Positions 1 through 6,783 of a DNA stretch of 40,242 nucleotides are shown in pieces. The stretch spans positions 1 through 40,242 of the forward strand of contig OMXL01000043.1 in assembly GCA_900314985.1 (NCBI GenBank), given 5' to 3'. The notes below the pieces were generated by a model that was not told where the DNA came from, did not search any database, and saw only the letters and a list, made by a program, of their open reading frames with translations. The translations under genes were made by a program, and so were the position numbers. This DNA is from an uncultured Prevotellaceae bacterium (GTDB taxonomy: Bacteria > Bacteroidota > Bacteroidia > Bacteroidales > Bacteroidaceae). Positions within the stretch are counted from its first letter, which is position 1; each line of letters starts with the position of its first letter.

Positions 1-1
1 G

Positions 2-2120
2 CGCAGAATACTGGCAGCCATCCATCTGAGTGGCCTGTTTATGTTTGACGTGGACCACGTGGATAATCCGCATGAAATCTATGAGCGGACACGAGTCGAC
101 GGCTTTCCTTGGGAGGTGGTGTTTGCCCATCTGACATCATCAGGAAAGGGCTTGCGACTGGTATGTAAGGCCAGAGTGGACGTTGGCAACATTGCCGACA
201 ATCAGATAGAATTGGCGAAGACACTGGACGTAAAGGCTGATGCCAGCTGCATTGATGCGTCAAGAATCTCTTATGCTCCCATGCGGGAGGATGTGTATTA
301 TCTGAATGAAGAAGAACTGCTGAACTATTATGATGAAGCGTTTGACAAGAAGTATTGCGAGACTTATCGTAGTGGTAGTACTGCTGCTACGGACAAGACG
401 CACAGCTTCGATGAGTTAAGAGTTAAGAATGAAGAATTAAGAGTTGAGAATGAAGATGGAAGAAGTAACGAATCAGAGGCTCCCTCTCCCTTTGGAGAGG
501 GCGGGGGGAAAATCTGTGAAGCGTGGCAGACCGCACAAGGTGGTGCTCCCGCCGCTGGAGATCGTCACCGAACAATGCTGCAAATGGCTCTCGACCTTAG
601 GTACATCTGCGACAACCAGCCGGACATGGTCGACAGGGTGCTTAGAATGTGCGGATTTGTACAGGACATCATCAGAGAGCGAGGCGACAAAGAAGTCAGC
701 GACATTGCTCATACGGCTTGTGAGCGAAAGCTGTACAAAGACATCCCCAAGAGGATGCAAGGGGTCCTTGAAAGTGTGGGTATTCATGGAGGCAACGCCC
801 CTGCAGCTGCAAAGTCTGTGGGAGCAGTTGAAGTGCCTTACGAGCAGTTCGCTCAAAGGCTGGAACCTCTCCTTTGCACCCCTTATGCCGAAGCCTGTAA
901 GGGAGTGAGCAGGGCCAACTGGCTGGGTGCTGTGTTTGCCTCAGGAGCGATGTACTGCACCTTGCTGACCCGCTGTTGGTACAAGCATTTTGATGGTGGC
1001 ATACAACGCATGAACCCGCAAGTACTAATTATTGGTCACCCTGCAAGCGGTAAGTCGTTTGCCAAGCATCTTGACGACCTGATTATGTGCTCCATGCGAG
1101 CACAGGACGAAGAGGTACGTCTGGCAGAGACGCGCTACAAGCAAGAGCAGAAGAAACGTGGCACCTCATCGAAGGCTCAGAAGCAGGACGCGCTGGTAGA
1201 ACCTGAGGGCATGATACGCTATCTGCCTACGAAGACGTCGAACAATATCTTCTTCCGTCGTTTGAAGAGGGCCAAGGAGATGGTGAATGGTGAACAGTTG
1301 CCCCTGCATTTGTATATGTTCGACTCGGAGCTGGACTCCAGCATCTCTGCGCAGAGTGGTGGTGCGTGGATTGGCAAGCACGATTTGGAACTGAAGGCAT
1401 TCCACAACGAGCTTAGTGGTGTGGACTATGCCAATGGCGACAGTATCAACGACATCCTGCCCGTGTTCTGGAACAGCGTAACCACAGGTACCAACGTCAG
1501 CTTACACAAGAAATTCACTTTGCGTAACATCAACGATGGCTTGTGTAGCCGTGTCGCCATCTTCCTGATGGAGCGGGCTAACTTCAAGATGGTGCGCAAG
1601 AACGTGGTGGACTGGAAGACCAACGAGGAGTTGAAGCAGTGGGGCTTCAAGATGGAGCAGTTGCATGGCGAACTGCCACTCCAGCGACTGGTAGACCACG
1701 TCTATGACCTTTGTGAGCTCAGCGCACAAGAGGCAGAGGCTGCCAACGACCTAGTGCTGGACTACCTCAGAAAACGTGCCGTGTTCTATGCCACCTGGTT
1801 CACCGTGCCCCGCATCCTGGCTCGTCAGTACAACGAGTTTAAGAAGACTGGCTCTACTTCCAAGACTACTTCTTTGGTCAGATGCTACAAGACTCGTGGG
1901 ACAATGCGGAGCGCGAATATGTGCCACGCCGAAAGAACTCGAAGAATGCGGATGCTTACAGCAGTCTGCCTGAAACATTCACCACGAAGGACGTGCAACA
2001 GGAATTGGACTTGGAGATGGAGGCAGCATCTAAACAGTGCCAACGATGGGTAACGCATGGATTTGTAGAGCGTGTAAAGAAAGGAAAGTACAAGAAAATT
2101 ATCAAGGAGATAATTTTCTA
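2..2120 (+). pseudogene. VirE N-terminal / DUF3987 ATPase-like protein, 5'-truncated by window, frameshifted near its 3' end
   Basis: The reading frame is already open at the window edge, so the start lies upstream. The N-terminal part (FDVDHVDNP, SGKGLRLVCK) resembles the BT4734/VirE N-terminal domain, a primase-polymerase-like fold found in Bacteroidota mobile elements. The second part is DUF3987-like, with a P-loop GHPASGKS encoded at about 1034-1057. Near 1846 the frame breaks: the original frame runs on as arginine-rich nonsense to 2053, while the frame one base back continues as a sensible protein (DWLYFQDYFFGQ...) to a TAA at 2118-2120. Restoring one G (aagaaggactgg instead of aagaagactgg) joins both halves, so a single-base deletion is the simplest explanation. 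Codons 138-170 are encoded by heptamer repeats plus a GC-rich palindrome. The role is unknown; family members sit in integrated elements. A sequencing error at 1846 cannot be excluded. Confidence 0.8.
413..508 (+). repeat. Heptamer tandem repeat plus GC-rich palindrome inside the VirE/DUF3987 gene
   Basis: Eight 7-base units of the GAGTTAA/GAATTAA/GAATGAA type run from 413 to 468 and encode the 7-residue repeat ELRVKNE ELRVENE. They are followed by a palindrome with arms CCCTCTCC (482-489) and GGAGAGGG (494-501) around CTTT, then a G run. The whole insert keeps the reading frame open and reads as a low-complexity, charged and then Pro/Gly-rich linker. Confidence 0.85.
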
Positions 2121-2148
2121 ATTGAGAATTGAGAATTGAGAATTGAGA
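2121..2148 (+). repeat. Intergenic heptamer repeat, 4 x ATTGAGA
   Basis: Four perfect copies of ATTGAGA fill the gap between the VirE/DUF3987 gene and the M15 peptidase. They end directly at the peptidase ATG and contain an in-frame TTG that could be mistaken for its start. Confidence 0.9.
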
Positions 2149-2631
2149 ATGAATAACGTAGAAATCAATAAACAAGCACGACTCAGCGAGCACTTTACGC
2201 TCGCTGAGCTCTGCAAAACAAGCGTGAAGACGAAGGATGGGAACATACCCTGTCATGTGGCAATAGAGAATTTAAAACGCCTTAGTGGGTGGTTGGAGAA
2301 ACTAAGAGCGAGAGTCAACCCCCTCCCGACCTCCCCAAGGGGAGGAGAAGTGCCCATCATCATTAACAGCGGTTATCGCTCGCCTGCAGTAAACAAGGCG
2401 GTGGGTGGCGTGGCGACCTCGAACCACCTGACGGGGTGTGCAGTAGATATCCGTGTATTAGGTTTGGAGCAACTACTCCGCTATGCTGTCATTCTGCTGG
2501 ACATCAGCGACGAGTCAGGGGAGGACTTCGACGAGCTGCTGATAGAACGCAACGCCAAGGGCACCTACTGGCTGCACTTTGCTGTGCGACCAGAGGGCAA
2601 CAGGCGCAAGATTAAGTTGCTGGAAGGGTAG
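2149..2631 (+). CDS. M15-family peptidase-like protein (D-Ala-D-Ala carboxypeptidase / endolysin type)
   Basis: The protein is 160 residues, starting MNNVEINKQ. It carries the Peptidase_M15_3 pattern: SGYRSPAVNKAVGG, then SNHLTGCAVDI, which supplies the metal ligands of the SxHxxGxAxD motif, and a C-terminal WLHFA with the last His ligand. Family members are zinc peptidases that cut peptidoglycan cross-links, often as phage-type lysins; no signal peptide is visible here. The start is the ATG at 2149; the upstream TTG lies in heptamer repeats and lacks support. Residues 57-66 (NPLPTSPRGG) are encoded by a GC-rich palindrome between two conserved blocks and look like an insert. It follows the VirE/DUF3987 gene, as wall-hydrolase genes often do in Bacteroidota. 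Confidence 0.8.
   Translation: MNNVEINKQARLSEHFTLAELCKTSVKTKDGNIPCHVAIENLKRLSGWLEKLRARVNPLPTSPRGGEVPIIINSGYRSPAVNKAVGGVATSNHLTGCAVDIRVLGLEQLLRYAVILLDISDESGEDFDELLIERNAKGTYWLHFAVRPEGNRRKIKLLEG
2319..2346 (+). repeat. GC-rich palindrome inside the M15 peptidase gene
   Basis: The core CTCCCC-AA-GGGGAG lies at 2331-2344, preceded by CCCCCTCCC. It resembles, in the opposite orientation, the elements in hisH and uvrA and adds about ten residues without breaking the frame. Confidence 0.75.
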
Positions 2632-2727
2632 GGCACCATAATAACGAATAGGGACGAAGCAGACGCTCGTGATCTCTTCATCGATGATTTCTATTTCTCA
2701 AATGGCTATGTGTTCAGAAGATAATCT

Positions 2728-2769
2728 GGACACAAGCCTTTTTTCTCGTTTATTATTCGTACCTTTGCA
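2728..2769 (+). promoter_or_regulatory. Promoter copy A, 42-bp sequence duplicated at 4627-4668
   Basis: The -7 box TACCTTTG is at 2760-2767, following a T-rich tract. The entire 42 bp from GGACACAA to TTTGCA recurs at 4627-4668 with one mismatch. It should drive the acetyltransferase gene. Confidence 0.75.
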
Positions 2770-2776
2770 CCCAGTT

Positions 2777-2830
2777 ATGAGTAAGCGAGAATATATTATC
2801 TTTGAAATTGAACTATTAGGCATCGCATGA
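2777..2830 (+). other. Possible 17-codon leader ORF translationally coupled to the acetyltransferase
   Basis: The ORF MSKREYIIFEIELLGIA begins about ten bases after the -7 box, so very close to the expected transcript start. Its TGA overlaps the next ATG as ATGA at 2827. It could be a coupling leader or the stub of a lost gene. Confidence 0.4.
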
Positions 2831-3396
2831 TAGATATGACAGAAAAAGAGAAAATGCTGGCAGGCGAGGTTTATTCTGCCGTTGACCCAGAACTGATAGA
2901 AGAGCTGATGGCGACAAGAGAAAAGATCTTTGAATACAATTCGCTGCGCCCTTCTGAGACTCAGCGGATGAAGGAAATCATCAAAGAGTTGTTTGGCCAT
3001 GTGGGCGACGATGACTTCCTGCTTAATCAGCCGTTCCGCTGCGACTATGGCAAACAGATCAGCATAGGCAAGCGATTCTTTGCCAATTTCAACTTCACCG
3101 TTCTCGATGAAGCACCTGTCAGTATTGGCGATGACTGTTTTATCGGTCCCAATGTCAGCATTTATACGGCTTGCCACAGTACAGACCCTGTAGAACGGAA
3201 TACCCGTCAGGAATGGGCCAAGCCTGTCACTATTGGCAATAACGTATGGATTGGCGGAAGTGTAACTATCCTGCCTGGCGTAACTATCGGTGACAATGTC
3301 TCAATCGGTGCCGGCTCAGTTGTGGTAAAGGACATCCCGTCAAACACTATCGCGGTAGGTAATCCCTGCAAGGTTATTAAGAGTATATATGATTGA
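2827..3396 (+). CDS. maa: Maltose/galactoside O-acetyltransferase-like hexapeptide-repeat protein
   Basis: The protein has 189 residues and an N-terminal Mac domain (MTEKEKMLAGEVY) followed by left-handed beta-helix hexapeptide repeats (VSIGDDCFIGPNVSIY, VTIGNNVWIGGSVTI, VTIGDNVSIGAGSVVV). The catalytic His lies in TACHSTDP. The family transfers acetyl from acetyl-CoA to sugars such as maltose, glucose or galactosides in the cytoplasm as trimers. The ATG at 2827 overlaps the leader stop. The ATG at 2836 (MTEKEK) matches the usual N terminus of the family better and is an equally good start. It is monocistronic, with convergent genes downstream. The substrate is not determined by sequence. Confidence 0.88.
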   Translation: MIDMTEKEKMLAGEVYSAVDPELIEELMATREKIFEYNSLRPSETQRMKEIIKELFGHVGDDDFLLNQPFRCDYGKQISIGKRFFANFNFTVLDEAPVSIGDDCFIGPNVSIYTACHSTDPVERNTRQEWAKPVTIGNNVWIGGSVTILPGVTIGDNVSIGAGSVVVKDIPSNTIAVGNPCKVIKSIYD

Positions 3397-3408
3397 TTTC
3401 GATACCAA

Positions 3409-3936
3409 TTAGTTTTTGCGTTTGAACTTATTCTTGAGTCGTTTATATCCTTCTACGCCCAGAATGGTCAGGCCTCCATACTGACAAGTCTTTGCCAGCC
3501 CGAAGAGCACCGTCCAAAGGATGCCTTTTGCCGTAACGCTGATAGGTAATAGTATCTGGGCGAAGGACAATAAATAGAAGGGGATGCAGCATAGCAGTAC
3601 GATGACTCCCGTCCTGAACGAGAGCGATTGCAGCCAGTGCTTCACGTTATAGAATGTGTGAACGATGGCATCTTTTGGAGAATACAGAATCATTCTTGGG
3701 CCTGCCCAGCGCATGATTTCACGAATCTGCTCACGCTCTTTTGACGCATAGCAATGCGTTGGACAGTTCTTACATGCAGTCTTGTTTTCACCATATTTGC
3801 AATGGTCGAGACGGCGACATGCAAACTCTGCCAGATGTTGATACTCTTCAGGTATGGTTTCCACCTTCAGATGATGATGGCAATATAGTTCTATCATCCT
3901 CTGGACAGTCTGCTTCTCTCGCTCTATCCTAGTCAT
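3409..3936 (-). CDS. YgbA-like 'nitrous oxide-stimulated promoter' family protein with C-terminal membrane segments
   Basis: The N-terminal ~105 residues match the YgbA_NO family: CRRLDHCKYGE, then CKNCPTHCY, then EIMRWAGPRMILYSP. The cysteine pattern suggests a metal or Fe-S site. In enterobacteria ygbA is induced by nitric oxide stress. Unlike the short enterobacterial protein, this one continues with two hydrophobic helices (around VIVLLCCIPFYLL and ILWTVLFGL) and a basic tail, so it is probably membrane-anchored. The gene lies 6 bp downstream of the thioesterase gene on the same strand and is probably cotranscribed with it. The family assignment is confident; the biochemical role is unknown. 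Confidence 0.82.
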   Translation of the reverse strand: MTRIEREKQTVQRMIELYCHHHLKVETIPEEYQHLAEFACRRLDHCKYGENKTACKNCPTHCYASKEREQIREIMRWAGPRMILYSPKDAIVHTFYNVKHWLQSLSFRTGVIVLLCCIPFYLLSFAQILLPISVTAKGILWTVLFGLAKTCQYGGLTILGVEGYKRLKNKFKRKN

Positions 3937-3942
3937 ATTTGT

Positions 3943-4410
3943 CTATTCTTCGACTTCACAATGCATAAATCCCATTTCCTTGGCCTTCTCCTGATTCATC
4001 AGGAAGTAGATGGCCTCGCCTTCGTTACAGAGTTCGCCCTTCGAATTGACGATCTCCGCATTAATATAGACCAGATTGCGAACCTGTTTCGATACTTTAG
4101 CCCGAATTGTCAGTTCAGGCTCTGTAGTCGGAATGGCCTTCTTGAACTTCACATTCAACTGGACGGTATAGCCACTGGTCTGTAGTTTGCGAGTGACCAC
4201 CCATCCGCACACTTCATCAATCAGCGTACTCAGTATGCCGCCGTGCATGGTGTTCACCCAGCCTTGATAATTGTGCTGCGGATTCCATTTACTTACGATA
4301 TAGTCACCATCCTCATAGAACTCCAAGTGAAGTCCGATGGGATTGTCTGGACAACAGCCAAAGCAGTTGTACTCAGGATGGTTGCGCCAAGGGTTTATTA
4401 TCTTCTTCAT
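3943..4410 (-). CDS. PaaI-type hotdog-fold thioesterase
   Basis: The protein is 155 residues, beginning MKKIINPWRNHPEY. It has the hotdog core with NTMHGGILSTLIDEVCGW, the central helix with the acidic catalytic residue, followed by beta strands (VQLNVKFKKAIP). Family members hydrolyse small or aromatic acyl-CoA thioesters as dimers or tetramers. An upstream in-frame TTG would lengthen it, but the ATG at 4408-4410 fits the family N terminus. A -7 box for this strand lies at 4545-4552 in the shared repeat. It is first in a two-gene unit with the YgbA-like gene. The substrate is unknown. Confidence 0.85.
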   Translation of the reverse strand: MKKIINPWRNHPEYNCFGCCPDNPIGLHLEFYEDGDYIVSKWNPQHNYQGWVNTMHGGILSTLIDEVCGWVVTRKLQTSGYTVQLNVKFKKAIPTTEPELTIRAKVSKQVRNLVYINAEIVNSKGELCNEGEAIYFLMNQEKAKEMGFMHCEVEE

Positions 4411-4496
4411 AATAATTACCTGATAAAGTTCATGAATTGGGACAGCACACAAACCATAGCCATTAGGCTTAAAATCATTCTTCTCATATCAGTCTA

Positions 4497-4627
4497 TTTT
4501 AGTTCTGTTATAACATATTATCTAATTACAAATAAATATCTCCACAAAAGTACGAAAAAAGATGTAAAAAGAGTATCTTTGCAGTGATTTTTGAGATTTA
4601 TTAGTAAAAGGTATGGGAAACATCAAG
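4497..4627. repeat. Dispersed divergent-promoter repeat, copy R1 (5' part only)
   Basis: This 131-bp stretch is nearly the same as the first half of the repeats at 6457-6724 and 17655-17942. It contains a minus-strand -7 box (CAAAAGTA at 4545-4552) and a plus-strand -7 box (TATCTTTG at 4574-4581), so it can start transcription both ways. At 4627 it switches abruptly to the 42-bp promoter copy shared with 2728-2769. Confidence 0.9.
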
Positions 4628-4690
4628 GACACAAACCTTTTTTCTCGTTTATTATTCGTACCTTTGCAGCCAAATTACAAGCAAAAATGA
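4613..4690 (+). other. Possible 25-codon leader ORF formed at a repeat junction
   Basis: The ORF starts MGNIK, the same first five codons as the ORF stub in the other repeat copies, then runs through the second promoter sequence and ends with TGA overlapping the next ATG as ATGA at 4687. It looks chimeric rather than a conserved protein. Confidence 0.3.
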
Positions 4691-4854
4691 TTCGAAATCT
4701 GTTATTGGTAGCACTTGGTGGAGCTGTCGGGTTTGGTATGATGAAGGCAGGCGACGTCTTGCTGATGGCTCTATATGTTGGAGCAAGCGTTATTATCGGC
4801 ATCCTTGCTGTTTGGGGCGGCATGATGCTTTCAAACATTTCAATTCGAGGATAA
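4687..4854 (+). CDS. Small two-helix membrane protein of unknown function
   Basis: The protein has 55 residues beginning MIRNLLLVALGG, with two hydrophobic segments (NLLLVALGGAVGFGMM and LLMALYVGASVIIGILAVWGG). I do not recognise a family. The ATG at 4687 is chosen because it starts the hydrophobic protein and overlaps a preceding short ORF; the longer TTG frame runs through repeat DNA. A second -7 box, TACCTTTG at 4659-4666, lies just upstream. Only 3 bp separate it from the next gene, so it heads a four-gene plus-strand unit ending in YjbQ and a gene stub. Confidence 0.6.
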   Translation: MIRNLLLVALGGAVGFGMMKAGDVLLMALYVGASVIIGILAVWGGMMLSNISIRG

Positions 4855-4857
4855 CAC

Positions 4858-5196
4858 ATGACACTCCGTGAACTCATAAATTCCGTCGATTCTGAGCAGT
4901 ATAGCGATAATACGCTATACCAGAAGCTCCGTGAAATCAAGCCTGAGTATGGCTCAAGCAGGCATATTCAGGTGAAGGTGGCTGATGGCGAGATTGCCAT
5001 TACCAACCTGCATGTTGGCTCGCTGGGTGATATCCTCACTTACCCCATCGACGTGGACCCAGACATGAATATCTCCAAGATTCAGCTGATGGATGCGATC
5101 CTGAAAGAGTTGTTAGCAGACGGCTTTACAGAATCAGAAGCATCAGACTTCTGGAGCGACTTCGACAATCTTCAAAAGGCAAAGATAATACGATAG
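4858..5196 (+). CDS. Conserved-looking small protein of unknown function (112 aa)
   Basis: The protein starts MTLRELINSVD and contains VKVADGEIAITNLHVGSLGDILTYPIDVDPDMN, then an acidic helical C terminus. The opening TLRELI...VD recalls small Bacteroidota unknown families (possibly DUF6557), but I cannot confirm this. No signal peptide, membrane helix or catalytic motif is evident. It lies between the small membrane protein and yjbQ, with 3- and 11-bp gaps, so cotranscription is likely. Confidence 0.65.
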   Translation: MTLRELINSVDSEQYSDNTLYQKLREIKPEYGSSRHIQVKVADGEIAITNLHVGSLGDILTYPIDVDPDMNISKIQLMDAILKELLADGFTESEASDFWSDFDNLQKAKIIR

Positions 5197-5207
5197 AGAA
5201 ATCAAAT

Positions 5208-5621
5208 ATGGTAAAGCAAATAGAAATTACACTGACTCCTAAGCGACGTGGTTTCCACTTGGTAACAAGCGAAATCATGCGACAGTTGCCCCAACTGCCT
5301 AAGACGGGCATCATGAATATCTTCTGTAAACACACCAGTTGCGGACTGAGCATCAATGAGAATGCTGATCCTGATGTGCGTGTGGATATGGAAACTATCT
5401 TCAACCGCTTAGTGCCAGAGAATCGCCCAGAATATGAACATACTTTGGAGGGTGCCGACGATATGCCAGCTCATGCCAAATCTACGCTGAGCGGTGTTAG
5501 TCTCACCATCCCCATCACGAATGGACGGTTGAATATGGGCACCTGGCAGGGTATCTACTTCTGCGAATATCGCAACTATGGCGGTGCAAGAAATCTCGTT
5601 GTAACTATTATTGGTGAATGA
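5208..5621 (+). CDS. yjbQ: YjbQ/UPF0047 family protein (secondary thiamine-phosphate synthase type)
   Basis: The protein is 137 residues, the normal family length. The family hallmarks are present in order: FCKHTSCGLSINENADPDV, then EGADDMPAHAKS, then GTWQGIYFCEYR. The conserved His, Asp and Glu residues line a metal-containing pocket. Family members show weak thiamine-phosphate synthase activity when overexpressed in E. coli, but the physiological role is unsettled. The stop codon overlaps the ATG of the next ORF (ATGA at 5618-5621). No thiamine genes or TPP riboswitch are nearby. Confidence 0.9.
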   Translation: MVKQIEITLTPKRRGFHLVTSEIMRQLPQLPKTGIMNIFCKHTSCGLSINENADPDVRVDMETIFNRLVPENRPEYEHTLEGADDMPAHAKSTLSGVSLTIPITNGRLNMGTWQGIYFCEYRNYGGARNLVVTIIGE

Positions 5622-5773
5622 AGCTACCGAAGTTTATCATCACAATGGACGGTGTATTTCGTCTAGGCATGGTTGACCAGCACAAGCACCTGCTGAAGTC
5701 TGGCGACCAGTGCATTGGTGGTGGCTATTATGTCCAAAACTCCTTTTCGCCTGTATCTTCCATTTCGCCCTGA
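5618..5773 (+). pseudogene. 5' stub of an unknown Bacteroidales protein, cut off at a repeat junction
   Basis: The ORF opens MKLPKFIITMDGVFRLGMV and continues through GDQCIGGGYYV. This looks like the N terminus of a small Bacteroidales protein family I remember but cannot name. At about 5729 it runs into the left end of the neighbouring module (32-bp repeat 5730-5761) and stops soon after, at 5771. It is translationally coupled to yjbQ by ATGA. The loss of its 3' part at exactly this junction indicates that the module was inserted or recombined here. Confidence 0.55.
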
Positions 5774-6021
5774 CACTTAGGACAGGTCTTCATATCCCAG
5801 ATGCGGATGTCATCACTGCCACATTGCAAGCACAGACGGCCCACCTCACTTCTGAAAGATGGAGCCACGTCTGCAATGATACCACCCACCACAAGGTTCT
5901 GGATGGTATGGCAATAATTGCACGATACGGCAGTTATCTGTTGTCTGAACAGTCCGCGTCCTTCGTACACCTCAGCCTCATAGCCACAGGACTTGCAGCG
6001 ATATTTCCGTTTCCAGGACAT
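5728..6021 (-). CDS. Small zinc-ribbon protein with four CxxC knuckles
   Basis: The 97-residue protein MSWKRKYRCKSCGYEAEV has four CxxC motifs (CKSCG, CNYC, CLQCG, CPKC), consistent with two zinc ribbons; no catalytic residues are evident. Its ATG directly abuts the stop of the GlsB-like gene, so the two are cotranscribed. Its last ten residues, EDTGEKEFWT, are encoded by the 32-bp repeat also found at the end of the unrelated VanW gene at 16801. The true C terminus may therefore have been replaced. Function unknown. Confidence 0.7.
   Translation of the reverse strand: MSWKRKYRCKSCGYEAEVYEGRGLFRQQITAVSCNYCHTIQNLVVGGIIADVAPSFRSEVGRLCLQCGSDDIRIWDMKTCPKCQGEMEDTGEKEFWT
5730..5761. repeat. 32-bp repeat, left end of module 1
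   Basis: The sequence from ATGTCCAAAACTCC to TGTATCTTCC recurs identically at 16803-16834. At both sites it covers the last ten codons of a minus-strand gene and forms the left limit of a module that ends on the right in the larger promoter repeat. Confidence 0.9.
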
Positions 6022-6285
6022 TTAATCAAACAGTTTCTTCCAAATCCACAAGACGGTGACGGCACCAACAACGCAGAACACAAAGTTGGTAAGATAGCCT
6101 TTACCCAACAGTTCGATGTTTAGCAAGTGGCTGATGAAGGTACCCACATAACTGCCAATGATTCCCATAATGAGGTTCATACAGCATCCTTTACCTTCAC
6201 CGCTCATAATGCGATTGGCAACATAACCAACGAGAATGCCTGTCAGTATCGGCCAAGCCGTAAATTCTACAAGATGTTCTAACAT
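6022..6285 (-). CDS. GlsB/YeaQ/YmgE-type small membrane stress protein
   Basis: The 87-residue protein begins MLEHLVEFTAWPILTG and has the transglycosylase-associated (PF04226) layout of three hydrophobic helices, with the glycine-rich loop RIMSGEGKGCCMNLIMGIIG between the first two. Family members are inner-membrane proteins linked to stress responses; no enzyme activity is established. The ATG at 6283-6285 was preferred over an upstream start in the carbonic anhydrase remnant. It lies between that remnant and the zinc-ribbon gene in one minus-strand unit. Confidence 0.8.
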   Translation of the reverse strand: MLEHLVEFTAWPILTGILVGYVANRIMSGEGKGCCMNLIMGIIGSYVGTFISHLLNIELLGKGYLTNFVFCVVGAVTVLWIWKKLFD

Positions 6286-6292
6286 ATTTCTA

Positions 6293-6451
6293 TTAGTTAA
6301 TCTCTTCCAATGCTCCTGTCTCTGAGTCGATAATAAAACCACGAACCACGACATTCTTGGGTACAAGTAGATGGGTCTTGATTCCCCCTGCTTTATAGCC
6401 GTCCCCCATTAGGGGGCTCAAAATGTTGTAGGCAATAATCTGGTCTATCAT
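6293..6451 (-). pseudogene. Beta-carbonic anhydrase remnant with the central domain deleted
   Basis: The ORF begins MIDQIIAYN, typical of the N terminus of Bacteroidota beta-carbonic anhydrases, and ends HLLVPKNVVVRGFIIDSETGALEEIN in pieces matching the usual C terminus. Everything between, including the CxDxR and HxxC zinc ligands, is missing. The joint is a palindrome, CCCCC-ATTA-GGGGG, at 6403-6416. It cannot be an active enzyme. It is the first ORF of the minus unit that continues into the GlsB-like and zinc-ribbon genes and may now serve only as a leader. Promoter: minus -7 box at 6486-6493. Confidence 0.7.
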
Positions 6452-6456
6452 AGGCG

Positions 6457-6724
6457 TATTATCTAATTTCAAATAAATATCACTACAAAAGTACGACAAA
6501 ATGATGTAAAAAGAGTATCTTTGCAGTGATTTTTGAGATTTATTAGTAAAAGGTATGGGAAACATCAAGTTAAGCAAGGGCGACTTCAACCCCAAACTGG
6601 CGAAACAACCACAGAAACATGGAGCACCCAGCTGATTCAATGGCTGAAAGCAAAAGGGTTTATAAACAAATGAATATGATCATATTGAATTTGCGTTGAA
6701 TTACACGTCTTTTGTTAATGTGGA
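6457..6724. repeat. Dispersed divergent-promoter repeat, copy R2 (full length)
   Basis: This 268-bp segment is nearly identical to 17674-17942, differing mainly by a few single bases and small gaps. It carries a minus -7 box (6486-6493), a plus -7 box (TATCTTTG, 6516-6523) and a short ORF MGNIKLSKGDFNPKLAK ending soon after. Another frame ends QLIQWLKAKGFINK, with two of three differences between copies silent. It forms the right end of module 1. Confidence 0.92.
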
Positions 6725-6783
6725 ATTTGCCTGATGAAATGAAAGAGGTCGTATCTGAATTCTACGAACAAATAAAAGAATGA
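6718..6783 (+). other. Short 3' gene remnant coupled to the NUDIX gene
   Basis: The frame MWNLPDEMKEVVSEFYEQIKE ends in TGA overlapping the NUDIX ATG (ATGA at 6780). It looks like the natural C terminus of a gene whose upstream part was replaced by repeat copy R2 at 6724. Confidence 0.4.

Noticed and set aside
5208-5621. Thiamine riboswitch or thiamine operon around yjbQ
   Set aside because: No TPP-box sequence and no thiamine genes are visible; yjbQ sits in a mixed operon.
6541-6640. MGNIKLSKGDFNPK... as a real short protein in repeat R2/R3
   Set aside because: The frame ends after about 25 codons, in R1 it is cut after five codons, and another frame shows the better silent-change pattern. 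It is treated as a stub of an unknown gene within the repeat.
5730-6724. Integron gene cassettes with attC sites
   Set aside because: The shared ends lack the attC core (GTTRRRY), the right end is far too long, and no integron integrase is present.
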